Origin: an uncultured Prevotella sp.
GTDB lineage: Bacteria > Bacteroidota > Bacteroidia > Bacteroidales > Bacteroidaceae
NCBI GenBank assembly: GCA_945637645.1
Contig: CALZDK010000002.1
Location: 1-33,918, forward strand
DNA: 33,918 nt
Direction of reading: 5' to 3'
Of the stretch, positions 15,751 through 24,872 are shown piece by piece. A model generated the notes under the pieces. The model did not search any database. It worked only from the letters and a program-made list of their open reading frames with translations, and was not told the DNA's origin. Position 1 is the stretch's first letter, and the number at the start of each line of letters is the position of its first letter. Position numbers and translations under genes: made by a program.

Positions 15751-17532
15751 TCAGTCGAGTCTCAACACGGCGAGGAATGCCTTCTGCGGCACTTCCACAT
15801 TGCCAATCTGCTTCATTCTCTTCTTACCTTTCTTCTGTTTCTCAAGCAGTTTTCGCTTGCGGCTTACGTCGCCACCATAGCATTTAGCCGTCACGTCCTT
15901 ACGCACGCACTTTATTGTCTCACGGGCGATAATCTTGGCTCCTATGGCTGCCTGAATGGCAATGTCGAACTGCTGTCGTGGTATCAGTTCCTTGAGTTTC
16001 TCACACATTCTTCTGCCAAAGGTCACGGCATTGTCCTGATGTGTCAGTGTGGAAAGTGCATCCACGGGCTCTCCGTTGAGGAGAATGTCGAGCTTTGCAA
16101 GTTTTGACGGGCGGAAGCAGTCGATATGGTAGTCGAACGATGCGTAGCCTTTCGAGATGCTCTTCAGCTTGTCGTAGAAGTCGATTACTATCTCGCCCAA
16201 TGGAATCATGAAATGCAACTCCACACGGTTTCCGCTCACGTATTGCTGGTCAATAAGTTCTCCACGCTTGTCGAGGCATAGAGTCATTATGGGACCAATG
16301 TAGTCGGCAGCCGTTATAATAGTCGCCCTGATATAAGGCTCTTCTATATGGTCTATGAGTGTTTGTTCTGGCAATCCCGACGGATTGTGCACCTCCTTCA
16401 CGTTGCCCTGCTTGTCGTAGCACATATATGACACATTAGGCACGGTGGTTATAACGTCCATGTTAAACTCCCTGTCGAGTCGTTCCTGCACAATCTCCAT
16501 GTGCAGAAGTCCGAGGAATCCGCAACGGAATCCAAAGCCAAGAGCTATTGACGACTCCGGTGAGAAAGTCAGCGAAGCGTCGTTGAGCTGCAGTTTCTCA
16601 AGTGAAGCACGTAGATTCTCGTATTCCGAGGGATCAATGGGATAGACACCTGCAAATACCATCGGTTTCACTTCCTGGAAGCCTGAGATTGCGGTTGTGC
16701 ATGGTCGTGACACATGAGTGATGGTGTCTCCCACCTTCACCTCCTTGCTGTCCTTTATACCGCTTATTATATATCCCACATTTCCTGTAGAGAGTTCTTT
16801 GCGTGGAATCATGTCCATCTTCAGCACTCCAACCTCGTCGGCTACATACTCCATTCCTGTGTTGAAGAACTTAACTTTGTCGCCTTGGCGTATGGTACCG
16901 TTCTCTATTTTGAAATAAGCTATGATGCCACGGAAAGAGTTGAATACCGAGTCAAAAATCAGTGCCTGCAGAGGCTCTTCCTTGCTTCCCTCAGGATGCG
17001 GTATTCTCTCCACCACGGCATTGAGAATGTCCTCAACACCCTCTCCGGTCTTGCCGCTTGCACGTATTATTTCACTTCTGTCGCAACCTATAAGGTCTAT
17101 TATCTCGTCCTCAACCTCGTCGGGCATTGCACTTGGCATGTCAATCTTGTTGATGACAGGAATAATCTCCAGGTTATGGTCAATAGCCATATATAGGTTT
17201 GATATTGTCTGTGCCTGAACGCCTTGTGTAGCGTCAACCACGAGCAGCGCTCCCTCACAAGCAGCAATGCTTCGCGACACCTCGTAGGAGAAATCGACGT
17301 GTCCCGGAGTGTCAATCAAGTTCAATGTATATGTTTTCCCTTCTCGGGCATATTCCATTTGTATTGCGTGACTCTTTATCGTAATACCCCTTTCGCGTTC
17401 AAGGTCCATGTCATCAAGCATCTGTCCTTCAGTAACCTGAATGGTATTTGTGTACTCCAACAGACGGTCGGCGAGTGTTGACTTGCCATGGTCAATGTGG
17501 GCTATGATACAAAAGTTTCTAATATTCTCCAT
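15751..17532 (-). CDS. lepA: Elongation factor 4 (LepA), GTPase
   Basis: 593 residues, full length for LepA, which binds ribosomes and acts in translation and 30S assembly. G-domain motifs are intact: AHIDHGKS (11-18), DTPGH (74-78) and NKID (128-131). The central EF-G-like domains and the LepA-specific C-terminal domain (residues about 490-593, with GGDVSRKRKLLEKQKKGKKR) are present. A matching promoter lies immediately upstream, giving a 5' leader of about 15-20 bases. The crp-like gene follows after 78 bp. Nothing is unusual. Confidence 0.98.
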   Translation of the reverse strand: MENIRNFCIIAHIDHGKSTLADRLLEYTNTIQVTEGQMLDDMDLERERGITIKSHAIQMEYAREGKTYTLNLIDTPGHVDFSYEVSRSIAACEGALLVVDATQGVQAQTISNLYMAIDHNLEIIPVINKIDMPSAMPDEVEDEIIDLIGCDRSEIIRASGKTGEGVEDILNAVVERIPHPEGSKEEPLQALIFDSVFNSFRGIIAYFKIENGTIRQGDKVKFFNTGMEYVADEVGVLKMDMIPRKELSTGNVGYIISGIKDSKEVKVGDTITHVSRPCTTAISGFQEVKPMVFAGVYPIDPSEYENLRASLEKLQLNDASLTFSPESSIALGFGFRCGFLGLLHMEIVQERLDREFNMDVITTVPNVSYMCYDKQGNVKEVHNPSGLPEQTLIDHIEEPYIRATIITAADYIGPIMTLCLDKRGELIDQQYVSGNRVELHFMIPLGEIVIDFYDKLKSISKGYASFDYHIDCFRPSKLAKLDILLNGEPVDALSTLTHQDNAVTFGRRMCEKLKELIPRQQFDIAIQAAIGAKIIARETIKCVRKDVTAKCYGGDVSRKRKLLEKQKKGKKRMKQIGNVEVPQKAFLAVLRLD

Positions 17533-17554
17533 TATATGTGTCTCTTTGGGAGTG

Positions 17555-17585
17555 CAAAATTAGTGTAATTTGCCCATATTTCAAA
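17555..17585 (-). promoter_or_regulatory. Promoter of lepA
   Basis: On the minus strand TTTG (17582-17585), 19-bp spacer, TAATTTTG (17555-17562): full agreement with the Bacteroidetes primary-sigma consensus. Confidence 0.8.
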
Positions 17586-17711
17586 ATTTTTTCTACTATA
17601 TTTTTGTTAAGAAACTATGTATTTGCATTAATTACTAAGTTAAAAATGCTTAAATAGACAGAAACATGGCTTTTCCACCTTATTTTCTTGTCATATATCA
17701 TGTCAATAAAG

Positions 17712-17742
17712 TTTGAAATATCAAAAATATGGAGTAATTTTG
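17712..17742 (+). promoter_or_regulatory. Promoter of the small lipoprotein gene
   Basis: TTTG (17712-17715), 19-bp spacer, TAATTTTG (17735-17742). It is followed by the ATG at 17779. Confidence 0.8.
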
Positions 17743-17778
17743 CAGCGAAAATTTATAGTCATTACAAGAAATTTGAAC

Positions 17779-18186
17779 ATGGGAAATCTTAGAACTTCAT
17801 TGGCAACAGTTGTTGTACTCGCTGTCATTACATTGCTTTCCGCATCGTGTCAGGAGTCGCTCGAAGAACGCTGCGCTCGCGAGTCAAGGGAATTTAACGA
17901 AAAGAAATGTCCCGCCAAGGTTGCGGAAGGCGTGATGCTGGACAGTCTTATTTTCGAGCGTGAAAACCACACTCTACATTATTATTACACCTTCAGTGGA
18001 AAGGCTGACGACCCTGAGGCGATTGAAAAACTGAATCCAAGAAAAATCCTCATCGACGAGGTAAGAAACTCCACAAGCATCAAGACCTACAAGGATGCAG
18101 GCTACAAATTCCACTACACTTACCACTCTGCCTCCAAAAACACAGCACTCGCCGACGTAGTGGTGACGGAGAAAGATTATAAGTGA
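17779..18186 (+). CDS. Small hypothetical lipoprotein
   Basis: 135 residues from the ATG at 17779. A hydrophobic N-terminal segment leads to a lipobox-like LLSASC with Cys24 as the lipidation site, so the protein is probably anchored to the periplasmic side of a membrane. The mature part is charged, with two more cysteines in the first 25 residues (ERCARES, KKCPAK) and a pattern of beta strands (HTLHYYYTF, YKFHYTYH). I do not recognise the family. A longer reading from a TTG at 17713 would run through the promoter and is rejected. It is monocistronic, divergent from lepA and convergent with yebC. Confidence 0.7.
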   Translation: MGNLRTSLATVVVLAVITLLSASCQESLEERCARESREFNEKKCPAKVAEGVMLDSLIFERENHTLHYYYTFSGKADDPEAIEKLNPRKILIDEVRNSTSIKTYKDAGYKFHYTYHSASKNTALADVVVTEKDYK

Positions 18187-18189
18187 GTT

Positions 18190-18264
18190 AAGAATCAAGA
18201 ATTAAGAGAAAATGTTTGGAGTCACAAGTTTATCCATTACAAATTTTCTTAATTCTTAATTCTT
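18190..18264. repeat. AT-rich inverted repeat between convergent genes
   Basis: Arms at 18190-18213 and 18243-18264 pair over about 22 bp with one mismatch and one bulged base; the loop is 29 bases. The arms consist of the unit AAGAATTAAG (one copy in the left arm, two overlapping copies in the right). It lies between the 3' ends of the lipoprotein gene and yebC and could act as a weak two-way terminator; TTATT rather than a long T run follows. Confidence 0.6.
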
Positions 18265-18282
18265 TGTTATTAAATTCAATTT

Positions 18283-19011
18283 CTACTCTGCCGGTTTCAT
18301 ATTGGTATAGACATTCTGCACGTCCTCATCGTCCTCCAGCAGGTCAACCATCTTGTCGATGCTCTCACGCTGCTCTGGGGTAACTTCCTTCAGGTCATTT
18401 GGAATGCGTGTGAACTCGGCTCCTGTAACCTCAAAGCCATTTCCCTCGAGATATTTCTGAATCTCGCTAAAACTTGTTGGTTCTCCATAGATGGTGATTT
18501 CGTTTGTCTCCTCGTCAACGTCATACTCATCGTCAACTCCAAGGTCGATAAGCTCCAGAATGAGGTCATCCATGTCGAGACCATCCTTCTTCTTAAAAGT
18601 GAACACACACTTATGATCGAAGAGGAACGACAGTGAACCTTGCGTTCCAAGGTTACCACTGAACTTGTTGAACACTGCACGAACGTTTGCCACTGTGCGG
18701 GTGTTGTTGTCCGTAGCGGCATCCACGAAAATAGCCACTCCATGAGGTCCATATCCCTCGTATGTCACCTCCTTGAAGTCTTTCTGGTCCTTGCCCATTG
18801 CGTTCTTTATGGCACGCTCCACATTGGAGAGTGGCATGTTCTCACGCTTTGCTGTCTGTATTACGGCACGCAAATGCGGATTATTCTCTGGGTCAGGTCC
18901 ACCTGCCTTTACTGCTATGGCAATCTGTTTGCCGATTTTTGTAAACGTGCGGGCCATGTGTCCCCATCTCTTCAGTTTCGTAGCTTTACGATATTCAAAT
19001 GCTCTTCCCAT
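18283..19011 (-). CDS. yebC: YebC/PmpR family protein
   Basis: 242 residues, typical YebC/TACO1-type length. It begins MGRAFEYRKATKLKRWG, a Bacteroidetes variant of the usual start, then FTKIGKQIAIAVKAGG and NNPHLRAVIQTAKRENMP, the conserved core. Family members have been described as transcription regulators and, more recently, as factors that help ribosomes through proline stretches. It lies 48 bp after pheT with no promoter between, so it is probably the second gene of a pheT-yebC operon; a translation-related role fits that neighbour. Confidence 0.95.
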   Translation of the reverse strand: MGRAFEYRKATKLKRWGHMARTFTKIGKQIAIAVKAGGPDPENNPHLRAVIQTAKRENMPLSNVERAIKNAMGKDQKDFKEVTYEGYGPHGVAIFVDAATDNNTRTVANVRAVFNKFSGNLGTQGSLSFLFDHKCVFTFKKKDGLDMDDLILELIDLGVDDEYDVDEETNEITIYGEPTSFSEIQKYLEGNGFEVTGAEFTRIPNDLKEVTPEQRESIDKMVDLLEDDEDVQNVYTNMKPAE

Positions 19012-19059
19012 TGGATTATATTTTTAAATCTTAAATTTTTGACTTAATAAATCTTCCTC

Positions 19060-21522
19060 CTATCTCAGTTCTGCTCCCAACTTGCTCTTGAGGTTTGTAG
19101 TGAGTTTCGACATAATAGCCTCTATCTGTTTGTCGTTGAGAGTCTTTGTCTCGTCCTGGAGAATGAAGTTCACTGCATAGCTCTTCTTGCCTGAAGGCAG
19201 GTTCTTGCCCTCATACACGTCAAAAAGTTCAACGCTCTTTAGCAGTTTCTTCTCTGTTTGTCGTGCTATCTGCTCTATCTCGGCAAACTCCACTTTCTCG
19301 TCAACCAGCAAGGCGAGGTCGCGGCTCACGGCGGGATATTTGCTTATCTCACTGTAGAGCACCTCGTTCTTGCGCACTGCCTTCATCAGTGCCGACCAGT
19401 TGAGCTCCGCGTAATAAACATCTCGGTCAATATCGGCAACCTTCAGCACCTTCTTCGACAGTATTCCCATCTCAAGGAGTTGCTTTCCTCCACGATTCTC
19501 CACTGTGATTCCTGCCATGAAAATGTCGTTCTGGCTCTTCTTGCGCACTGTGGCACCCTGATTAAGGCCTATGCGGCTGAGGATATTCTCAACGTAAGCC
19601 TCAAGCTCATAGAATGAGCTGTCCTCGTCGGGATGAGCCCATGATCCTTCCACGCGCTTTCCCGTAAGCCAGAGTCCCAGGTGATATTGCTCATTATATG
19701 CTGCCATCGGGTTCTCGTCGTTCTTCTTCTCTGGATCGAAATGATAGACATTACCAAACTCGAAGAAACGGAGATTGCCGTTCTTGCGCTTAGCATTGTG
19801 CTCTATGCTCTCCAAACCTCCGAAGAGCAGTGTCTGTCGCATCACGCTGAGGTCGGAGCTGAGCGGATTCATTATCTTTACCGAATTTTCTGCAGGCCAA
19901 GCGTTGCGGTTGTCGTAGTAAGCACCACGGGTGAGTGAGTTGTTGAGTATCTCGTTGAAACCGCTTCCCACAAGCTGCTCACCAACGATGTTGGCAAGTT
20001 TGTGCTTCTTGTCTTCCTCGCCTTTTATCACGAGGCAGCTCTTCAGCTGTGTTGGAATCTCTATGTTGTTGTAGCCATAGATGCGGAGTATGTCCTCAAC
20101 CACGTCGCAGGGACGCTGCACATCAACCCTGTATGCAGGCACTTCGATGTCGAGTCCGTTGCTGTCCTCGGAGGTGATGGTCATCTCCAACGACTTGCAG
20201 ATGTTCTTTATTGTCTCATGTTCCAGATTCTTACCTATGAGGTTGTCCACATAGTCGTATTCAAGGCGCACCTTAACATTCTCTATAGGTTTCGGATAAA
20301 CGTCACAAATCTCCATTGCCACCTTTCCGCCAGCCAACTCCTTGCAAAGTATTGCAGCCTGCTTAAGGGCATAGATGGTGGCATTAGGGTCAACGCCACG
20401 CTCGAATCGGAACGACGAGTCGGTACTCAATCCATGACGGCGGGCGCTCTTGCGTATCCATGTGGGATGGAAATAAGCACTCTCCAACACCACGTCGCGA
20501 GTGGTCTCATAGGTGCCGCTACCCTTGCCACCAAAAATTCCTGCTATACACATGGGTTCCTCGGCATTGCAGATACTGAGGTCGTGTGTGCCGAGGGTAT
20601 GTTCAACACCGTCGAGTGTCACGAACTTAGTGCCTTCCGGCTGGGTGCGCACCACAATCTTGTGGCCCTTCACCATGTCAGCGTCAAAACAGTGCATTGG
20701 TTGACCGTAAGCCATCATCACATAGTTAGTGATATCCACTATATTATTAATAGGTCTTAGACCAATCACTCTCAGTTTGTTCTTCAGCCATTCAGGACTT
20801 TCCTTCACGTCGCAGTCCTTTACGCTCACACAGGCATAGCGCAGGCAAGCCTCGTTGTTTTCGATCTCCACCTCTATGGGCAGGTTGTTGTTGTCAACGG
20901 CAAATGCGCTACAGTCTGGGCGGTGAAGACTTGTCTCGTAGCCATTCTGAACGAGCCAAGCATAGAGGTCTCTCGCAACTCCCCAGTGCGACAATGCGTC
21001 GGCACGGTTAGCCGTGATGTCAACCTCTATGAGCCAGTCGCTCTCCAAATTGTAGTATTCAGCGGCAGGCTGTCCCACGGGGGCATCCTCAGGCAGTACG
21101 ATTATTCCATCGTGGCTTGTACCAATGCCTATCTCGTCCTCAGCACAAATCATTCCGCAACTCTCTACGCCACGCAGTTTGGATTTCTTTATCACAAACT
21201 CCTTGTCTCCGTCGTAGAGCACGCATCCCAAATCGGCAACTATCACCTTTTGTCCTGCTGTCACATTTGGTGCTCCACATACGATTTGTGAAGGATTTTC
21301 ATGTCCCAAATCCACTGTTGTCACATGGAGGTGGTCAGAGTTGGGGTGCATCTCGCATGTAAGCACCTTACCTACATACAGTCCCTTCAGACCGCCTTTG
21401 ACACTTTGCACTTCCTCAAGTGCGCCGACTTCAAGTCCTGTAGAAGTCAGTGCATCACATACCTCCTGTGGTGTAAGGTCGAAATCAACGTATTCTTTCA
21501 ACCATTTGTATGAAATATTCAT
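19060..21522 (-). CDS. pheT: Phenylalanyl-tRNA synthetase beta subunit
   Basis: 820 residues, full length. Domain order: tRNA-binding EMAP-like domain at about residues 40-150 (VLTCEMHPNSDHLHV), B3/B4 editing domain at about 210-380 (LRPINNIVDITNYVM), B5 domain at about 405-475, the catalytic-like core, and the C-terminal anticodon-binding FDX-ACB domain from about 727 (YPAVSRDLALLVD). With PheS it charges tRNA-Phe; pheS is not in the window. It has its own promoter and leads into yebC. No defects are seen. Confidence 0.98.
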   Translation of the reverse strand: MNISYKWLKEYVDFDLTPQEVCDALTSTGLEVGALEEVQSVKGGLKGLYVGKVLTCEMHPNSDHLHVTTVDLGHENPSQIVCGAPNVTAGQKVIVADLGCVLYDGDKEFVIKKSKLRGVESCGMICAEDEIGIGTSHDGIIVLPEDAPVGQPAAEYYNLESDWLIEVDITANRADALSHWGVARDLYAWLVQNGYETSLHRPDCSAFAVDNNNLPIEVEIENNEACLRYACVSVKDCDVKESPEWLKNKLRVIGLRPINNIVDITNYVMMAYGQPMHCFDADMVKGHKIVVRTQPEGTKFVTLDGVEHTLGTHDLSICNAEEPMCIAGIFGGKGSGTYETTRDVVLESAYFHPTWIRKSARRHGLSTDSSFRFERGVDPNATIYALKQAAILCKELAGGKVAMEICDVYPKPIENVKVRLEYDYVDNLIGKNLEHETIKNICKSLEMTITSEDSNGLDIEVPAYRVDVQRPCDVVEDILRIYGYNNIEIPTQLKSCLVIKGEEDKKHKLANIVGEQLVGSGFNEILNNSLTRGAYYDNRNAWPAENSVKIMNPLSSDLSVMRQTLLFGGLESIEHNAKRKNGNLRFFEFGNVYHFDPEKKNDENPMAAYNEQYHLGLWLTGKRVEGSWAHPDEDSSFYELEAYVENILSRIGLNQGATVRKKSQNDIFMAGITVENRGGKQLLEMGILSKKVLKVADIDRDVYYAELNWSALMKAVRKNEVLYSEISKYPAVSRDLALLVDEKVEFAEIEQIARQTEKKLLKSVELFDVYEGKNLPSGKKSYAVNFILQDETKTLNDKQIEAIMSKLTTNLKSKLGAELR

Positions 21523-21555
21523 TATTTTATGATTTTATGTCTTCAAAATTCGGCG

Positions 21556-21587
21556 CAAAAATAATAAAATTTCGCCATTTATGCAAA
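21556..21587 (-). promoter_or_regulatory. Promoter of pheT-yebC
   Basis: On the minus strand TTTG (21584-21587), 20-bp spacer, TATTTTTG (21556-21563). Transcription should start about 28 bases before the pheT ATG. No leader peptide or T-box is visible. Confidence 0.75.
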
Positions 21588-21645
21588 TTTTTTAGTAGCT
21601 TTCTTGCTATTCTTCCACAGGAAAGACAAAAAAAGGGAGAAAGGC

Positions 21646-21676
21646 TTGGAGGTTTGGAAAATAATATGTAACTTTG
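21646..21676 (+). promoter_or_regulatory. Promoter of the second glycan block
   Basis: -33-type TTGG (21646-21649), 19-bp spacer, TAACTTTG (21669-21676). It stands 25 bp before the ATG of the first glycosyltransferase. Confidence 0.65.
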
Positions 21677-21701
21677 CCGCAAACAATCCAACAAGAATAC
21701 T

Positions 21702-22550
21702 ATGGCATGGTATAAGAAATATCTATCAATATATGAGAAGCCTTTCAAGGAGGTACCCGACGGCATCATTGCAGATATACGCGGCAAGCTCAGCTCCATG
21801 CAGAGCGACGAGCCTTTGGTGTCGGTGGTAGTCATTGCCTACAACGAGGCAAAGCGCCTTTCTTCCTGCCTTTGGTCGCTAAGTGACTTGAAGACATCAT
21901 ACCCGATAGAGATACTTGGTATCAACAACAGTTCTACCGACGAAACGGAGGATGTCTATAAGGCTTTCGGAATAAGATATTTCAACGAGGAACGCAAGAG
22001 TCCGGGCTTCGCACGCCAATGCGGACTCGACAACTCCCGCGGACGCTACCATTTCTTCATAGATGCCGACACATTCTATCCCCCACTCTACATCGACACC
22101 ATGATGAAAAAGCTGACAAAGCCAGGCGTTTCTTGTGTAGGATCCTTCTGGAGCTACTATCCCGACGAAAACCACTCACGCCTCGGACTTTGGTTTTTTG
22201 AGCTCATTCGCGACATATTCCTCTTCATTCAGCATTTCAAGCGTCCGGAGCTCTGCATCCGTGGCATGGTATTCGCCTTCAACGCCGATTATGCACGCAA
22301 GGAGAAGATACGCACCGACATACGCCGCGGCGAGGATGGATCGCTGGCACTCTCGCTGAAGAAATACGGACGCATAGCTTTCACACACGACAGCAAGGCT
22401 CGCCCCGTTACAGGCTATGGCACCCTTGGCAGCGGCTCGCTATTCGGCAGCCTGATCTACAGGGCGAAAATCCAGCTGAAGGGAATCAGCCGCATATTTT
22501 TCACTAAAGACAAATACGAGGACTCAGAAGAGAACCTCATTAGACAATAA
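21702..22550 (+). CDS. Family 2 glycosyltransferase
   Basis: 282 residues. After an N-terminal extension of about 38 residues the GT-A fold begins (SVVVIAYNEAKRL), followed by NNSSTDET and the metal-binding DAD at 121-123. The later SFWSYYPDENHS, then GEDGSLALSLKKYG, match the acceptor side of GT2 enzymes. No clear transmembrane segment is present. It is the first gene of the second glycan block, with a promoter, and is followed 5 bp later by the UDP-galactopyranose mutase gene. It could be the galactofuranosyltransferase, but this is only an inference from position. Confidence 0.9.
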   Translation: MAWYKKYLSIYEKPFKEVPDGIIADIRGKLSSMQSDEPLVSVVVIAYNEAKRLSSCLWSLSDLKTSYPIEILGINNSSTDETEDVYKAFGIRYFNEERKSPGFARQCGLDNSRGRYHFFIDADTFYPPLYIDTMMKKLTKPGVSCVGSFWSYYPDENHSRLGLWFFELIRDIFLFIQHFKRPELCIRGMVFAFNADYARKEKIRTDIRRGEDGSLALSLKKYGRIAFTHDSKARPVTGYGTLGSGSLFGSLIYRAKIQLKGISRIFFTKDKYEDSEENLIRQ

Positions 22551-22555
22551 GCAAC

Positions 22556-23692
22556 ATGGAAGAAAGAAAATACGACTATCTTATTGTTGGTGCCGGACTC
22601 TACGGAGCCATGATGGCTTACAAACTGACAAAACAAGGCAAGAGATGTCTTGTTATCGACAAGCGCGACCATCTGGGAGGCAACATATATTGTGAAAACA
22701 TCGAAGGAATAAACGTACATAAATACGGTGCACACATTTTCCATACTTCGAACAAACGGGTGTGGGACTTTGTCAATTCCATCGTGCCGTTCAACCGCTA
22801 CACCAATTCGCCCCTCGCAAAATATCACGGAAAACTCTTCAATCTACCGTTCAACATGAACACCTTCGCCCGAATGTGGAACATCACCACACCCGACGAG
22901 GCACGACACATCATCGACGAGCAACGACAGGAAGTAATAGAAAAGCTGAACGGACGCGAGCCTCAGAACCTTGAAGAGCAGGCCCTCATGCTCGTGGGAA
23001 AGGACATCTACGAGACACTGATAAAGGAATACACCGAGAAGCAATGGGGACGATGCTGCACCGACCTTCCCGCCTTCATCATCAAGCGATTGCCAATTAG
23101 GTTTGTCTATGACAACAACTATTTCAACGACTCTTACCAAGGCATACCTATTGGAGGTTATAATAAACTTATTGAAGGTCTTTTAAACAGCTGTGACACA
23201 GTTGTCGGCATCGATTTCTTCAATAATAGCGACAGGCTACCATTGGCAAACACAGGAAGGTGGAAAGAGCTGGCAGACAAGCTGGTGTTTACAGGCAAGA
23301 TAGATGAATTCTATGGCTACCGATACGGAAAGCTCGACTACCGCAGCCTTCGTTTTGAGCACGACATCCACGACGTACCAAACCATCAAGGTAATGCCGT
23401 GGTAAACTACACCGACTTGGAAGTTCCATACACACGAACCATCGAGCACAAACATTTCGAGATGTTCGGCGACAAGGTATATGACATACCAAAGACTGTT
23501 GTGACCAAGGAATACCCACAGGAATGGCACGACGGACTGGAGCCATACTATCCAGTGAACGACAACAAGAACACCGTCCTCTACGCAAAATACAAAGCAT
23601 TGGCTGACCAAGAGCCAGACATCATCTTCGGTGGTCGCCTTGCCGAGTACAAATACTACGATATGGCACCTATAGTGGAAAAAATCCTCTAA
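22556..23692 (+). CDS. glf: UDP-galactopyranose mutase
   Basis: 378 residues, normal length. It converts UDP-galactopyranose to UDP-galactofuranose, the donor for galactofuranose residues in surface glycans. It starts with the FAD-binding motif GAGLYG (12-17), then HLGGNIYCENIEGINVHKYG and AHIFHTSNKRVW, and continues with the conserved TEKQWG and RYTNSP motifs. FAD must be reduced for catalysis. It forms a unit with the preceding GT2 gene (5-bp gap). The next gene has its own promoter, which starts 3 bp after this stop codon. Confidence 0.97.
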   Translation: MEERKYDYLIVGAGLYGAMMAYKLTKQGKRCLVIDKRDHLGGNIYCENIEGINVHKYGAHIFHTSNKRVWDFVNSIVPFNRYTNSPLAKYHGKLFNLPFNMNTFARMWNITTPDEARHIIDEQRQEVIEKLNGREPQNLEEQALMLVGKDIYETLIKEYTEKQWGRCCTDLPAFIIKRLPIRFVYDNNYFNDSYQGIPIGGYNKLIEGLLNSCDTVVGIDFFNNSDRLPLANTGRWKELADKLVFTGKIDEFYGYRYGKLDYRSLRFEHDIHDVPNHQGNAVVNYTDLEVPYTRTIEHKHFEMFGDKVYDIPKTVVTKEYPQEWHDGLEPYYPVNDNKNTVLYAKYKALADQEPDIIFGGRLAEYKYYDMAPIVEKIL

Positions 23693-23695
23693 ACA

Positions 23696-23726
23696 TTTGG
23701 TTTTATCAATAAAACTTGTACATTTG
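23696..23726 (+). promoter_or_regulatory. Promoter of the GT2/GT4/GT2 subcluster
   Basis: TTTG (23696-23699), 19-bp spacer, TACATTTG (23719-23726). Transcription would begin near 23732, about 94 bases before the GT2 ATG; the leader contains a 20-codon ORF. Confidence 0.75.
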
Positions 23727-23766
23727 CATAGAATAACAATAATTGCTGACGTAAGAATCTGAAACA

Positions 23767-23829
23767 ATGATACATATTGCATGCTGTTCAAATGATATCA
23801 ACAAACAAGTTAAAGAACCAAACTTATGA
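23767..23829 (+). pseudogene. 20-codon ORF resembling the start of a GT8 glycosyltransferase
   Basis: ATG at 23767 opens a 20-residue reading frame (MIHIACCSND, then INKQVKEPNL) whose TGA stop overlaps the ATG of the following GT2 gene. The first ten residues look like the N terminus of GT8-family transferases, which typically read MIHIAC.. followed by D-N-Y; here the similarity breaks off after the Asp. It may be a deletion relic of a GT8 gene, or a short leader ORF that couples translation to the GT2 gene. Both readings are inferred from ten residues. Confidence 0.4.
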
Positions 23830-24872
23830 AAGATGTATCAATAATAATTCCAATCTACAACGTAGAAAAGTATGTGGCAGAATGTATCAATTCTGTCATT
23901 AGCCAAACTTACGATCATTCGAAAATAGAATGTATCATTGTCGATGACTGCTCTCCCGACCGTTCCATGGACATTGTCAACGAGATAATAAGCAACTACA
24001 ACGGAGAAATGACATTCATTACCCAACGGCATGAGGCAAACAGAGGGCTGTCGGCAAGCAGGAATACTGGACTTGACATTGCTTCGGGAAAATTCATTTA
24101 TTTCATCGATTCCGATGACTATATCTTTGATAATACATTAGCGCTGCTGATGAAAGCCTACGGACAATATCCTGATGCGGAAATCATAACCGGCAATGCC
24201 TTTGACGAGCAACACAACTACAATCTTCTCAAGTCAAACGCTACAAAATCGTTTGAAAACACGAACCACTTGCTCTTGGGTGAAAATTGGATATTAACTG
24301 CGTGGAACAGCCTTGTAAAAAAGGAACTTATAGACAGGAGATGTCTAAGGTTTATGGAAGGAATATATTTTGAAGACAACCTCTGGAACTACAACCTTCT
24401 ACCCTATGCCTCAAAAGTGGTTACTATACCCGATGTGACATATTTCTATCGTAAGAATGAGGGGGGCATAATGCTTGCGGCAAGAAGGGAGAAAGTTGAA
24501 AAATGCTGCAAAGACTACATCACAATACTTCAAAACTTCATGGAAACGCTCGACCGCCCAGCTTTTGTAGGGAAAAGCGTAAGATCGTTCACCATGCTCA
24601 TCAATACAATAGATTATCTTATGAGCAACAAATCCCAAATTTCCAATTTCAATCATTATGAAATGGAACTAAAAAAGATAAGAAGCCAAATCTTCCACAC
24701 TATGATGAGAAAGAAAAGACCTTTCCTGGCACTGATGACACTGATGTCGTTCTATCCTCTTCTAAATCTGAGAAAAGCCCGATGGTATAGACACCATTAC
24801 AACATTATCCATACTTTCTTTTGGAAGCCTGCATTAGTGGTTGACAATATTTATAATTTTATTTCAAGATGA
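23826..24872 (+). CDS. Family 2 glycosyltransferase
   Basis: 348 residues, GT-A fold, family GT2: VSIIIPIYNVEKYVAECI at the N terminus, IIVDDCSPD (38-46), GLSASRNTGLDIASG and the metal site IDSDD (94-98). The C-terminal part is helical and basic. Its DNA is AT-richer than its neighbours: three 60-base lines I counted (24241, 24361, 24601) are 27-40% G+C, against about 50% elsewhere, which suggests a separate origin. Its stop overlaps the next ATG by 4 bp. Sugar specificity is unknown. Confidence 0.9.
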   Translation: MKDVSIIIPIYNVEKYVAECINSVISQTYDHSKIECIIVDDCSPDRSMDIVNEIISNYNGEMTFITQRHEANRGLSASRNTGLDIASGKFIYFIDSDDYIFDNTLALLMKAYGQYPDAEIITGNAFDEQHNYNLLKSNATKSFENTNHLLLGENWILTAWNSLVKKELIDRRCLRFMEGIYFEDNLWNYNLLPYASKVVTIPDVTYFYRKNEGGIMLAARREKVEKCCKDYITILQNFMETLDRPAFVGKSVRSFTMLINTIDYLMSNKSQISNFNHYEMELKKIRSQIFHTMMRKKRPFLALMTLMSFYPLLNLRKARWYRHHYNIIHTFFWKPALVVDNIYNFISR

